A DNA stretch of 64,000 nt, taken from positions 138,665-202,664 of the forward strand of contig JAIEFE010000016.1 in the NCBI GenBank assembly GCA_029067085.1, given 5' to 3'. Position 1 is the first letter of the stretch, and each line of letters starts with the position of its first letter. The translations under genes were made by a program, and so were the position numbers. A model generated the notes under the pieces. The model did no database searches, was not told the DNA's origin, and worked only from the letters and a program-made list of their open reading frames with translations. This DNA is from Lachnospiraceae bacterium (GTDB taxonomy: Bacteria > Bacillota > Clostridia > Lachnospirales > Lachnospiraceae). This document shows positions 24,606 to 33,013 of this stretch, in pieces.

Positions 24606-26861
24606 TTACATGCTCAGATATTCATACTGATCCTGAAGCTCTTTCGGAATCGGACTCCCTGAATTTTTAAGCTTCTGGAATACATTGTCGTAGTGATGGA
24701 TCTTCTGCGACAGCTTAATGTCATAGCGGGCCATGGTCTCTTTGTAGAGCGGGTTTGCCATCAGTTTTGTGCGGATCTCCTTGGAGAACGGACAGTAGGT
24801 GAAGATAATGTTGCGGGACACCTTGTTCAGTCTGGGAGAACCGGCACCCTCATAGAGGATCCACGCCTCGTAGTCTCTGATGAACATTTCTTTGTAGCTG
24901 TTTTTCGCCTTCTGCATACTGAGCTTGATCTTATCCTTGGCATCCGCAGACAAATCGCGGTTTTTGCGGTAGAACTGGATATAATCGAAATACTCGCTGG
25001 TGAGGGAGGCTTCTGAAATATCGTTCCAGCGGGCGCCCTGCACGCGCTTGCACATTTCCCAGCGGAAATCGCCGGTTAAGCGGACCAGAATATTGGTCAG
25101 ATCCTCCATCTGGAAGATGGAGACCATCATGCGGGCCGGCGTCGTGCGCTTTCGTCCTTCAATCTCCTGCCACGCAATGCCGCGAGTGCCCACATTGGGC
25201 ATCAGGATAATATCAGGGAGCACTTCCACGCCGACAGACTCTTTGCCGATGCCAAGTTCGGGATTTGTGTAAATGACGTCGCGGTAGTAGGCGCTGAAGT
25301 CGATATCCCGGATTTTCCGGAAAGCTTCCTCCACCTGATCAGCAGACACCAGAGTGCCGTCCAGATCTTTTAAGACATTGTGCTCTGAAAAAATCGGGCA
25401 AAAACTGAGGATGCGGCCAAAGGTAATCTTATTGACGGAAGGGAACATATTGCGAATCTCAAAGAGTACCTGTTCTTTCGGATCGTTCAGCATCCGCGCC
25501 TCATCAGCGGCGGAAATATTGCCGGTTATTTTCTGTTCACGCAGATAAGTGGGGAAGTCTGAGTCAAACTCGTTGCGGCTCGGCGACTTTTTCCCCTGAT
25601 AGATGGCAGTAAACCATTCGTAGGCGGTGTAAACTTTGCGATCAGGATCGGTGGGAAGCTTGTCAACGATTCTGTACAGAAAGGCGGCATTTTCCAGACC
25701 GGCCAGATTTTCGTCGATATAGCCGAAGTTAAAGAACATCTTTACCACCTTTGGAATGGAGGTATCGTTCAGGCTCTTTAAGAAGGCTTTCTCATAAATC
25801 TGATAGAACAGCTTTGTGATAGAAAGCCGCAGTTTTCTGGCAGCGTCATCGGATGCGTTCTTATCCGTCATTTTGGTAAACTTCCTGACAGCCTCGCGGA
25901 AGGCGGTTGCGGTTTCACCGCTTATTTCGGCATAGTTGAGAATGGTATCCATGGAATGCTCCACGTCAGGCACATCGTCCACCGTAGTGCTTTCCTCTTC
26001 GCTGCGTTCCCCGAGCGTTTCCAGCTTAGTTCGATATTCCGCGATTCTTTGTCGATACATTTCCTTGTCGATCGAAGGCAGATCTTCAAGCTGGATCATC
26101 ATGGTGGAGATCGTCGCGATCAGCGGCGTGGAATCTGCATCGTTTGCACCGATCTTGTATAATAGTCCCGCGTATAGATCAAATAAGTCGAGACGGTTTT
26201 CATTCATCAACAGACTTGCAATGTCCGCTTTGTAGTCATAAAAAATGCGGCAAATGGAAATAATGCGATGAATATCCTGATCAGCTTTCAGGACTACCCC
26301 CGCAAGGAAGTCGGTATTGTGGAATTTGGAGGATTTTTCAGTGACCAAAGCGGTCAATTGTTGATAGTAACCATCCAGCCAGCTGTCCAGATCTTCTTCC
26401 AGCGTAAGCGGCGCTAAATCATCCATATCAGGCAGCGCTCTCGGCGCAATGCCGTGTTTGACACAAAAGGACTTGTATTCCTCATAACGGTCCATCAGAA
26501 AGTGATAAGTATTTTCACAGTCAAAGCTCATCAGCTCATACAGGTCATATATTTCACGAAACTGCCGAAACAGCGAGGAGACGATCATATTTGTCAGATC
26601 CACGCTCTTTTGCATCAGCAGGGAGAGCTGTGCGGCCGTACACGGATAGGAAGCGATTCCCGTAGGTTCCTCCGTTTCATAAGTGATAAAATGAGAACCA
26701 AAAAAAATCTCACAGACGCCGATGACATCCCCTTTTTTCAGATAGAAAGTTCCCCCCGGATAGGAGGCGCAAACGCTTCCCTTAGCGATGACGTGCAGGG
26801 CAGTCAGATTCTGTTCGCTCTGGATCAGCTGTGTGCCTGCCGGAAATTCTTTTACAGCCAT
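24606..26861 (-). CDS. Large protein with N-terminal cyclic-nucleotide-binding-like domain
   Basis: 751 residues. Residues 1-120 resemble a Crp/cNMP-binding beta-barrel (FPAGTQLIQ, LHVIAKGSV, LKKGDVIGVCEIFFG). The remaining 630 residues are mostly helical, and I recognise no DNA-binding helix-turn-helix, kinase or nuclease motif. It is therefore not an ordinary Crp/Fnr regulator. There is no signal peptide or clear membrane segment, so it is likely cytoplasmic. ATG (complement of 26859-26861) has a G-rich SD upstream. A nucleotide-gated scaffold or sensor is possible; the ligand and output are unknown. Confidence 0.8.
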   Translation of the reverse strand: MAVKEFPAGTQLIQSEQNLTALHVIAKGSVCASYPGGTFYLKKGDVIGVCEIFFGSHFITYETEEPTGIASYPCTAAQLSLLMQKSVDLTNMIVSSLFRQFREIYDLYELMSFDCENTYHFLMDRYEEYKSFCVKHGIAPRALPDMDDLAPLTLEEDLDSWLDGYYQQLTALVTEKSSKFHNTDFLAGVVLKADQDIHRIISICRIFYDYKADIASLLMNENRLDLFDLYAGLLYKIGANDADSTPLIATISTMMIQLEDLPSIDKEMYRQRIAEYRTKLETLGERSEEESTTVDDVPDVEHSMDTILNYAEISGETATAFREAVRKFTKMTDKNASDDAARKLRLSITKLFYQIYEKAFLKSLNDTSIPKVVKMFFNFGYIDENLAGLENAAFLYRIVDKLPTDPDRKVYTAYEWFTAIYQGKKSPSRNEFDSDFPTYLREQKITGNISAADEARMLNDPKEQVLFEIRNMFPSVNKITFGRILSFCPIFSEHNVLKDLDGTLVSADQVEEAFRKIRDIDFSAYYRDVIYTNPELGIGKESVGVEVLPDIILMPNVGTRGIAWQEIEGRKRTTPARMMVSIFQMEDLTNILVRLTGDFRWEMCKRVQGARWNDISEASLTSEYFDYIQFYRKNRDLSADAKDKIKLSMQKAKNSYKEMFIRDYEAWILYEGAGSPRLNKVSRNIIFTYCPFSKEIRTKLMANPLYKETMARYDIKLSQKIHHYDNVFQKLKNSGSPIPKELQDQYEYLSM

Positions 26862-26943
26862 TGGAATACCCCCCTGTTTGTTTAAAGTTAGTAAAAAGAC
26901 CCTGCATCTATCTTATGCTCTTTTATGGGAAAAGTCAATAAAA

Positions 26944-26975
26944 CCAGCCGAACCTCTAAGATCCGGCTGGCTTTT
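26944..26975 (-). terminator. Terminator downstream of the S8 protease gene
   Basis: On the minus strand ccagccgga (26962-26970) pairs with ttcggctgg (26944-26952), one mismatch, followed by tttta. The plus strand also has a T-run after the stem, so it may act in both directions. It separates the protease gene from the promoter region of the 24606-26861 gene. Confidence 0.7.
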
Positions 26976-26997
26976 TCGCAGAGTAGAAATTATCTGA

Positions 26998-29900
26998 TTA
27001 TCTAAAAAATTTGACGCTTCCATCTTTAAATCGAGCGACATATAGGGTCCGTTTTGCGGTCAGACCGGAACCGTCCTGAAGCTTTACAGTGACAGTCATT
27101 TTTTGCAGATCGCTCGCATAGAGTATTCTGGAACTGGAGGGTTTATTCGTAGTCACATGACCGGGGATCGGATAAAAATAATACATACCGTCATATCCCT
27201 TTTTCAGTCCGGGGTTTTTTCCGCCGGACACGGTGACCGTGTAATAGGCCGGAGCATATTTTTTGGCATTTTTTCCGGTGCTATCCCATCCGACTGCCAC
27301 GAAACCATTTTCAATCGTGAGCTTTTTGTAGAGCGGTGTAATGGTAAAGGTATACTTGTTGGAGGTGACGCCGCTGCCGTCCGCCGCGGTAGCGGTAATA
27401 TATGCGGAACCGCTGGCACCTTTTTGGGCAGTCACTTTGCCGTTCTTGTCTACGGTCAGGATATTCTCATTGCTGGACTTCCAGATCACTTTTTTATTCG
27501 TGGGCGTACCGTAGTTACTGCTGTACTTGGCAGACATCTTGATGCTCTTACCGGAAGCGATACAACCGATGTATCCGGAAGAAGTATATTCGCCATAGCT
27601 GCTGGTCGTTCCTATGGACAGTCCGGACATAGGAATCGTGACATTGACCGTACAGGTCGCTTTTTTGTTGCTGCCGTCTGTGGCGGCGCAGGTGATGGTC
27701 GCTTTGCCGGCACTTTTTGCAGTCACTTTACCTTGCGAATCTACCGAAGCAATAGAAGGAGCGCTGCTTTGCCATTTGATCAGAGTGTTTTCTACGCCGG
27801 TCTTACCCTGTACATCAGCGGTCAGTTTTGCCGTCGAAAGCTTGCCTGTTTTAGGAGAAAACAAAGTCAGTTTTGTTGCGGACAGCTTAATGGATGTGAT
27901 CTCTCCGGATACGATACTGACAACATAGGCATATGATTTGTCAGAACCATCCTTGGTGGCAGCAAGCACCGTACAGGTTCCTGTAGCATCCTTTTTCGCA
28001 GTCACTTTACCGCTTGCGTTTACGGTTACTTTGTCGTTGTCCAAGATTTTCCAGTCAAGCTTCTTATTAGTGGCATTAGAAGGGGTGATGGAAGCGGTAA
28101 GGGTGATACTCTTTCCGGCGGCCATTTTGAACGGCCCGCTTAAGGTGATTTTTGTGACGGGCTGTGCCACTGTAACAGTATAGGAAGCGCTCTTTTTGCA
28201 GCCATCGTTGGAGATTGCCTTGATGACAGCTTTACCCGGTGCAACGGCGGTGATCACACCATTTGCAACGGTGGCAACCTTGGTGTTGCTGCTGGACCAG
28301 ACGACTTCGTCAGCAGCAGCGGCGCCGGTAAGATCGATATCTGTTTTGCTTACCGCGTCTGTTTTGGTTACTGTGAGGTAGTCTATTAAGGAAAAAGTCC
28401 TGCCATTGACCGTATTCATATTCCGCGACTTGAGTGCCTTCTTGTCGCTATCCAGAAAAGCTACCTTTTTGATCGTGGCACTGTCAATGACGTTAAATGT
28501 ATAGGTGCCTTTTACCGTGCTGATAGCAGTTTTGCCGTCTTTTTCCGTAGCGGTAGCGGTGACGGTATATTTACCTGCTTTGGTAGAAGCGGTTTTGGAA
28601 GCTTTTGTTTTTACGGTGCCGTTTGATACGGTGATGCCTTCAGCCTTGGCGGTATCGTCTACAGTCCAGACAACTTTGGTGGAGATTGCATAGGATGGAG
28701 TGACTGCCGCAGTCAATTTTATGCTTTTTCCTGCAACGATCTTTGCTTTGCCGTTTGCGATGCCGTCCGCAGAAGACACAGTTACCGAGGTGGGAGCCGG
28801 TGTCAGTACGCATGTCTTAGAAGCTGCCTTACTCACTTTCCCGGTGATCGGATTGACTGCGATCGCCTTGATGGTCATATTTCTGGCGCCTCCAACCTTG
28901 AAAGCTTTCGTGTATTTCTGTCCGACCGTGATCTGTCCGTTTTTAAAAGCAGGAGTCTTGCCGTCTGTGGTATAGTAGAGTTCCACGCCCACAGCAGTTT
29001 TGGCAGAGAGCGTAACGGTAACATTTTCTGTTGTGTAAGTTTTACCGGCCTTGTCTGAAGCCTTTTCGGCAATGGTGATCGTCGGAGCAGCCGGCGTGGT
29101 CATATCGGTAGCGAGCTTTAACACACCCGGCAGCCAGGTGGTGCCTGCGCCCATGCCGGAGTTGGTGCATTTGGTGGTGGAGGACTTCATGGCGGAGAGG
29201 AGTGCATCCACTCTTGCCTTGCCTTTTTTATTCCTGATGCTTTCGTTAGCGGAAAGGATCACCGCCGCCGTGCCTGCCGCTGCGGGGGATGCCTGGCTGG
29301 TGCCGCTCATGAGAGCATAGCCGCCGGGCACTGTGGAATAAATAGCCACACCCGGGAAAGACAATTTCACAGCGCCTCCGTAGTTGGAGAAACTTGCTCT
29401 GGAGCTGTTTCGGTCCACGGCGCCCACGGAGATAGCACCGGGGTAGGATGCAGGGAAATTATTGCCGTCCGAGTCATCATTACCGGCGGAGGCAAAAATC
29501 GCAACGCCTTTCTGGTAGGCGTTCCGGACAACCTTTGCGGAGTTGCCGTCATACATCGGCCCGCCCAGACTCATGTTGATGATATCGTTGCCGTCTGCTA
29601 CGGCGGCGTTGATGGCACGATTGATGTATGCGGAGTCTGTCTGTGACTTATTATTAAAGACAGCGTAGCCTCGTATCTGCGCTTGCGGCGCAATTCCCAC
29701 ACCGCCTTTTCCGTTGGAGGCAGCGGCAATGATACCGGCCACATGGGTGCCGTGTTGACCGTTGTCGCCATCGAATGCTGTCCCGCCGGCTCCGTTTGAA
29801 AAGTTTCTGCCCGACACGGCATTTGCAGATAAATCTTCGTGATTTCTCTGAAGCCCGGTGTCGATGACAGCTACTTTACTTCCACTGCCCTTATATCCGG

Positions 29901-31032
29901 CGGACCAGGCATAGCGGGTGCCGATATAGTCATGATGCCATTGTCTGGCAAATCCGGGATCTGAGGGTGCGGATGCATCAGGCGTGATGTTATCAAACGA
30001 GGAGTCATCAGGCGTGGATGCATCAGACACGAGGTCATCAGACGTAAAGTCATCAGAGGCGAAGTCATCAGCCAGATAGTCATCAGGCATAATATCTGTG
30101 TCATCATTCAAATAACTGTAGTAGTTAGGCCACACGGCGGGCAGATTGCAATCGGGCTCTGCTGCAGCAGCGATCGCCATAGCCACCGTAGCCTGCTCGG
30201 GAAGTCTGATCACGGCAACCTCATAGGAGTAGCTGTCCACTGTTCCGCCAAATGCCTTAGCCACTTCCGCCGCCTCTGTTTCGGTTTCAGCCAGATATAC
30301 CACCTCGCCGAGCTCGTAAATGCCCTCTGCATCGGGATAGTCTTCGGCCTTTCCGGTATTTTTCGCTACAATGTCACCCACATGAGCGGCCAATTCGCGT
30401 TTGTCGGCCAGCTGTTGGGAGGACAGGATATAATTCTCGCCTAATCCGGGGAAGATGTCGAAGGCATCCTCGTCTTCCTCGGGGAGCGTGTTTTCCGAAA
30501 TGGTGTTTTCGGAAACGGTATCTTCGGCGTTTTCTTCGTCGGGAGGAAGTTCTTCGTCCTTGACGGCTTCCTGATCTTCAGGGTTCTCTTCGTTCTCAGG
30601 GTTTTCTTCGGCTGAAGAGTCCTCACCGTTCTCAGGGTTTTCTTCGGCTGCGGAGTCCTCACCGTTCTCAGGGTTTTCTTCGGCCGCAGAGCCTTCACCG
30701 TTCTCAGGGGTCCCTTCGGTTCCGGAGTTCTCCCCGTTTCCGGTAGTTTCTTCGTTATCCGTATCCTTTTCTTTGTCATCAGAAGGATTCTTGGTTTCTT
30801 CGTCTCCGGCGGAGGGCTGCCCAGCATTCTCCCCGTTCTTGTCATCTTCAGCGGAAGGCTGTTCCGGATTTTCACGGTCCGGAATCTCTTCGGAGGATTC
30901 ATTTTCGGGTTCATCAACGGATTCGCTGACAGAGACAGGGTCTAAGCCGGCAGTTGCCAGCGCGTCGATCCCTGCTGTGTGGAACAGCAGAGAGCCTGCT
31001 AATAAGAATGACAGTACCTTTACTCGTTTCAT
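26998..31032 (-). CDS. Secreted S8 (subtilisin-type) protease with Ig-like domains
   Basis: 1344 residues. The order is a signal peptide (1-27), a Glu/Pro/Asn-rich linker (about 31-190) with 12-residue repeats, a propeptide-like domain (about 197-300), an Asp-rich linker (about 311-355), and an S8 catalytic domain (365-640). The catalytic triad is Asp391 (VAVIDTG), His427 (HGTHVAG) and Ser579 (GTSQASP), with oxyanion Asn518. After this come a chitobiase-like domain (about 650-735) and several bacterial Ig-like (Big_2) repeats to the end. No LPxTG sorting signal is seen, so wall attachment would be non-covalent or the protein is released. The gene directly follows a lipoprotein gene that resembles its own propeptide. 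Confidence 0.93.
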   Translation of the reverse strand: MKRVKVLSFLLAGSLLFHTAGIDALATAGLDPVSVSESVDEPENESSEEIPDRENPEQPSAEDDKNGENAGQPSAGDEETKNPSDDKEKDTDNEETTGNGENSGTEGTPENGEGSAAEENPENGEDSAAEENPENGEDSSAEENPENEENPEDQEAVKDEELPPDEENAEDTVSENTISENTLPEEDEDAFDIFPGLGENYILSSQQLADKRELAAHVGDIVAKNTGKAEDYPDAEGIYELGEVVYLAETETEAAEVAKAFGGTVDSYSYEVAVIRLPEQATVAMAIAAAAEPDCNLPAVWPNYYSYLNDDTDIMPDDYLADDFASDDFTSDDLVSDASTPDDSSFDNITPDASAPSDPGFARQWHHDYIGTRYAWSAGYKGSGSKVAVIDTGLQRNHEDLSANAVSGRNFSNGAGGTAFDGDNGQHGTHVAGIIAAASNGKGGVGIAPQAQIRGYAVFNNKSQTDSAYINRAINAAVADGNDIINMSLGGPMYDGNSAKVVRNAYQKGVAIFASAGNDDSDGNNFPASYPGAISVGAVDRNSSRASFSNYGGAVKLSFPGVAIYSTVPGGYALMSGTSQASPAAAGTAAVILSANESIRNKKGKARVDALLSAMKSSTTKCTNSGMGAGTTWLPGVLKLATDMTTPAAPTITIAEKASDKAGKTYTTENVTVTLSAKTAVGVELYYTTDGKTPAFKNGQITVGQKYTKAFKVGGARNMTIKAIAVNPITGKVSKAASKTCVLTPAPTSVTVSSADGIANGKAKIVAGKSIKLTAAVTPSYAISTKVVWTVDDTAKAEGITVSNGTVKTKASKTASTKAGKYTVTATATEKDGKTAISTVKGTYTFNVIDSATIKKVAFLDSDKKALKSRNMNTVNGRTFSLIDYLTVTKTDAVSKTDIDLTGAAAADEVVWSSSNTKVATVANGVITAVAPGKAVIKAISNDGCKKSASYTVTVAQPVTKITLSGPFKMAAGKSITLTASITPSNATNKKLDWKILDNDKVTVNASGKVTAKKDATGTCTVLAATKDGSDKSYAYVVSIVSGEITSIKLSATKLTLFSPKTGKLSTAKLTADVQGKTGVENTLIKWQSSAPSIASVDSQGKVTAKSAGKATITCAATDGSNKKATCTVNVTIPMSGLSIGTTSSYGEYTSSGYIGCIASGKSIKMSAKYSSNYGTPTNKKVIWKSSNENILTVDKNGKVTAQKGASGSAYITATAADGSGVTSNKYTFTITPLYKKLTIENGFVAVGWDSTGKNAKKYAPAYYTVTVSGGKNPGLKKGYDGMYYFYPIPGHVTTNKPSSSRILYASDLQKMTVTVKLQDGSGLTAKRTLYVARFKDGSVKFFR
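30571..30690 (-). repeat. 36-bp tandem repeats encoding the acidic linker of the S8 protease
   Basis: About three and a half copies of a 36-bp unit encode ENPENGEDSAAE-type 12-mers (residues about 115-154). Copies differ by single bases. Such coding repeats expand and contract easily, so linker length may vary between strains. A shorter 15-bp periodicity (gtcatca core) at 29998-30085 encodes the DDFxS linker after the propeptide-like domain. Confidence 0.75.
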
Positions 31033-31059
31033 TTTTTCCTCTTCTTTCTTTAAGTATGG

Positions 31060-31461
31060 TTAGTTTATTGTTTCTGTGTGAAGATAAACTTCGGTATCGG
31101 GAGCCAGAGTAGGATAATCATGATCCAGTCCAAACTGGATGAGTTCCGATATATCCTTGTCGGTATGATAGACGGCTACGCCGTATGAGTAGCTGTCAAG
31201 TTCGATTCCGTACAGATCGGCAATTTCCTGCGCTTCTTCCGGAGTGTCCGCCAGAGCAGTCAATTGCGGTGAGGCAGAACCTTCATTTTCATAGGAGACC
31301 GCATCATCGGTCGGAAATGCTTCGTCAGATACCGGCGTATATAACGGTTTTTCCTCCGAAGAGTCAGTGGTCAACTCGGTGAATTCCCGGTTCAGGCCGC
31401 AGCCGCTGAGACCCGTTACGGAGAGCAGGATAAGTCCTGCTGCGATAACAGTTCTTTTCAT
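31060..31461 (-). CDS. Propeptide-like lipoprotein upstream of the S8 protease
   Basis: 133 residues with a lipoprotein signal ending LSGC (Cys21). ATG (complement of 31459-31461) has AAGGAGG upstream; a 12-residue longer start has no SD. The C-terminal 60 residues (EEAQEIADLYGIELDSYSYG, then VAVYHTD) resemble the region of the S8 protease around residues 253-310 (TEAAEVAKAFGGTVDSYSYE, then VAVIRLP), sharing DSYSYxVAV. The lipoprotein therefore looks like a stand-alone version of the protease propeptide/inhibitor domain. It is 27 bp ahead of the protease gene and probably co-transcribed. A role in folding, inhibiting or anchoring the protease is inferred. Confidence 0.8.
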   Translation of the reverse strand: MKRTVIAAGLILLSVTGLSGCGLNREFTELTTDSSEEKPLYTPVSDEAFPTDDAVSYENEGSASPQLTALADTPEEAQEIADLYGIELDSYSYGVAVYHTDKDISELIQFGLDHDYPTLAPDTEVYLHTETIN

Positions 31462-31746
31462 TTTGTGTTTGCCCCTCCTTAAGCTCACATTCCACATATT
31501 CAGGCAAAAACCTTATATCATATCTATTTATAATTCTACTATTTCTAAGGTAAAAAAACAATGCGGTTTTTATATGTCTCCTCGGCTTGACAGATTGCAC
31601 AAGAACAGATCGATTTTTTGTACTGTACATTTTACGAATTTATGCTAAAATGAAAAGTGACAGCCTTGTCGGGAGCATTTTGACCGGCAGAAATCGGGAA
31701 TAATCTGTAAATCGTGATTGGAGACGAAAGCGAGAGAGAAGCAGTC

Positions 31747-32304
31747 ATGGATAAGATACAGAGTGAAAAAGAGGATATCGCATACAGACAGCAGGTAGTG
31801 AATGAATACAGACCGGATGTGGAGAAACTGGCACGTTATCTGCCCTGGCTGGAAAGCAAGATGGGAACCAGTGTGCAGCAGAGCTATTCCGGTTCCGGTA
31901 TTGAGGAGCATTCCATATCCTTTCCGGTGTACGACAGTACACTGATGAGTTTTGTCAAGGAAGCGCAGCGAACGAAGCTGATGGATCGCAATTACAGATA
32001 TGTTTACTCGCGCTGTAAGATCCGTACGCTGCAGGACGAACTTCGGACCATCGAAAAATGTACCATTCAGGAGATGGATGTGTTGAAGGGAATCCTGTCC
32101 AAGTATGTGATGGGCGGTATGACAAAAGGCCGAATGTGGTCAGAGGCTGTGGAGACGGGCATTTTCCTGTATGTGATCAAGAAAATGAAGGCAAATCTGG
32201 ATTTTTGGGATACTCCGGTACAGACCAGAGTAGTCAATGTTAAGGAAGCGGAGAAACAGGAGAAAAAAGCCGAACCCAATGCGCCGCAGGATACATTTTT
32301 TTAG
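31747..32304 (+). CDS. Hypothetical protein, 185 residues
   Basis: I do not recognise this family. The protein is soluble, charged and mainly helical. It has a coiled-coil-like N-terminus, a short strand-rich piece (SYSGSGIEEHSISFPVYDST), and a Lys/Glu-rich tail. The start is probably ATG 31747 rather than GTG 31714, because GAGAGAGAAG at 31732-31741 precedes it. The gene is divergent from the lipoprotein/protease pair and 39 bp ahead of the TetR gene, so it may share a transcript with the regulator. Confidence 0.7.
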   Translation: MDKIQSEKEDIAYRQQVVNEYRPDVEKLARYLPWLESKMGTSVQQSYSGSGIEEHSISFPVYDSTLMSFVKEAQRTKLMDRNYRYVYSRCKIRTLQDELRTIEKCTIQEMDVLKGILSKYVMGGMTKGRMWSEAVETGIFLYVIKKMKANLDFWDTPVQTRVVNVKEAEKQEKKAEPNAPQDTFF

Positions 32305-32343
32305 TTATTCAGGAAATTGCGACAGAGTTTAGGGAGAGAAACC

Positions 32344-32928
32344 ATGGGAGAAAAATCAGCGCAGAAAAAGAGGCATATATTGGAAAATGCCAGAAAGGTG
32401 TTTGTGGAGAAGGGCTTTCAGAGCGTGACGATGAAGGATATCGTGGAAGCCTGTGAGATCAGCCGGGGCGGCCTGTATCTCTATTTTGACAGCACAGAGC
32501 AGATCCTGATGGAAGTGCTGCAGATGGAAGCAGACGAGACAGACGACGTATTTACGGAGCGGATCGCGCAGGGAGATACGGCGGCGGATATCCTGACACT
32601 CTTTTTAAAAGAGCAGAAGAAGGAGCTTTTGCGGAAAAAGGATAATTTGACCGTGGCGGTCTACGAATATTTCTTTGTACATAAAACGACTGATAAGGAT
32701 AATATGCTTCGCAGGCAGTTTGATGCTGGCGTCATGGTGATCGAGAAACTGATCGAAGCAGGGATTGCCAGCGGAGAGTTCTACTGCGAGGATCCCAAGG
32801 GAGCGGCAGCCAACATCATGTATGTGCTGGAGGGCATGAAGATCAATGCGCAGACCTTCGGCATTACGGAAAAGATGGTGGACGAGCAGCTGCTCTACAT
32901 TATGCAGGGACTGAGCACGGAAATATAG
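32344..32928 (+). CDS. TetR/AcrR-family transcriptional regulator
   Basis: 194 residues. The N-terminal helix-turn-helix spans about residues 8-52 (ILENARKVFVEKGFQSVTMK, then CEISRGGLYLYF), which is diagnostic for TetR. The C-terminal ligand-binding part is helical and variable, so the effector cannot be predicted. ATG 32344 has GGGAGAGAAACC upstream. A terminator follows immediately, so it does not control purL by read-through. The regulated gene may be the 31747-32304 gene or one outside the window. Confidence 0.9.
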   Translation: MGEKSAQKKRHILENARKVFVEKGFQSVTMKDIVEACEISRGGLYLYFDSTEQILMEVLQMEADETDDVFTERIAQGDTAADILTLFLKEQKKELLRKKDNLTVAVYEYFFVHKTTDKDNMLRRQFDAGVMVIEKLIEAGIASGEFYCEDPKGAAANIMYVLEGMKINAQTFGITEKMVDEQLLYIMQGLSTEI

Positions 32929-32935
32929 GAAACAG

Positions 32936-32967
32936 AAAAAGATACTTCGAAGAGGGGTATCTTTTTT
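32936..32967 (+). terminator. Terminator after the TetR gene
   Basis: aaaaagatac (32936-32945) pairs perfectly with gtatcttttt (32957-32966). The T-run is part of the right arm. Confidence 0.8.
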
Positions 32968-33013
32968 AACACAGGGACCCGGTGATATTGCGACAATGGA
33001 GGAGAGGACAAGT

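Noticed and set aside
27103..30107. Long plus- and minus-frame open frames within the S8 protease gene
   Set aside because: They are shadows of a GC-rich, repetitive coding sequence; the catalytic triad and Ig-like repeats fix the true frame.
30571..30690. CRISPR-like repeat array
   Set aside because: The units are contiguous coding repeats in one frame with no spacers; no CRISPR array or cas gene was seen anywhere in the window.
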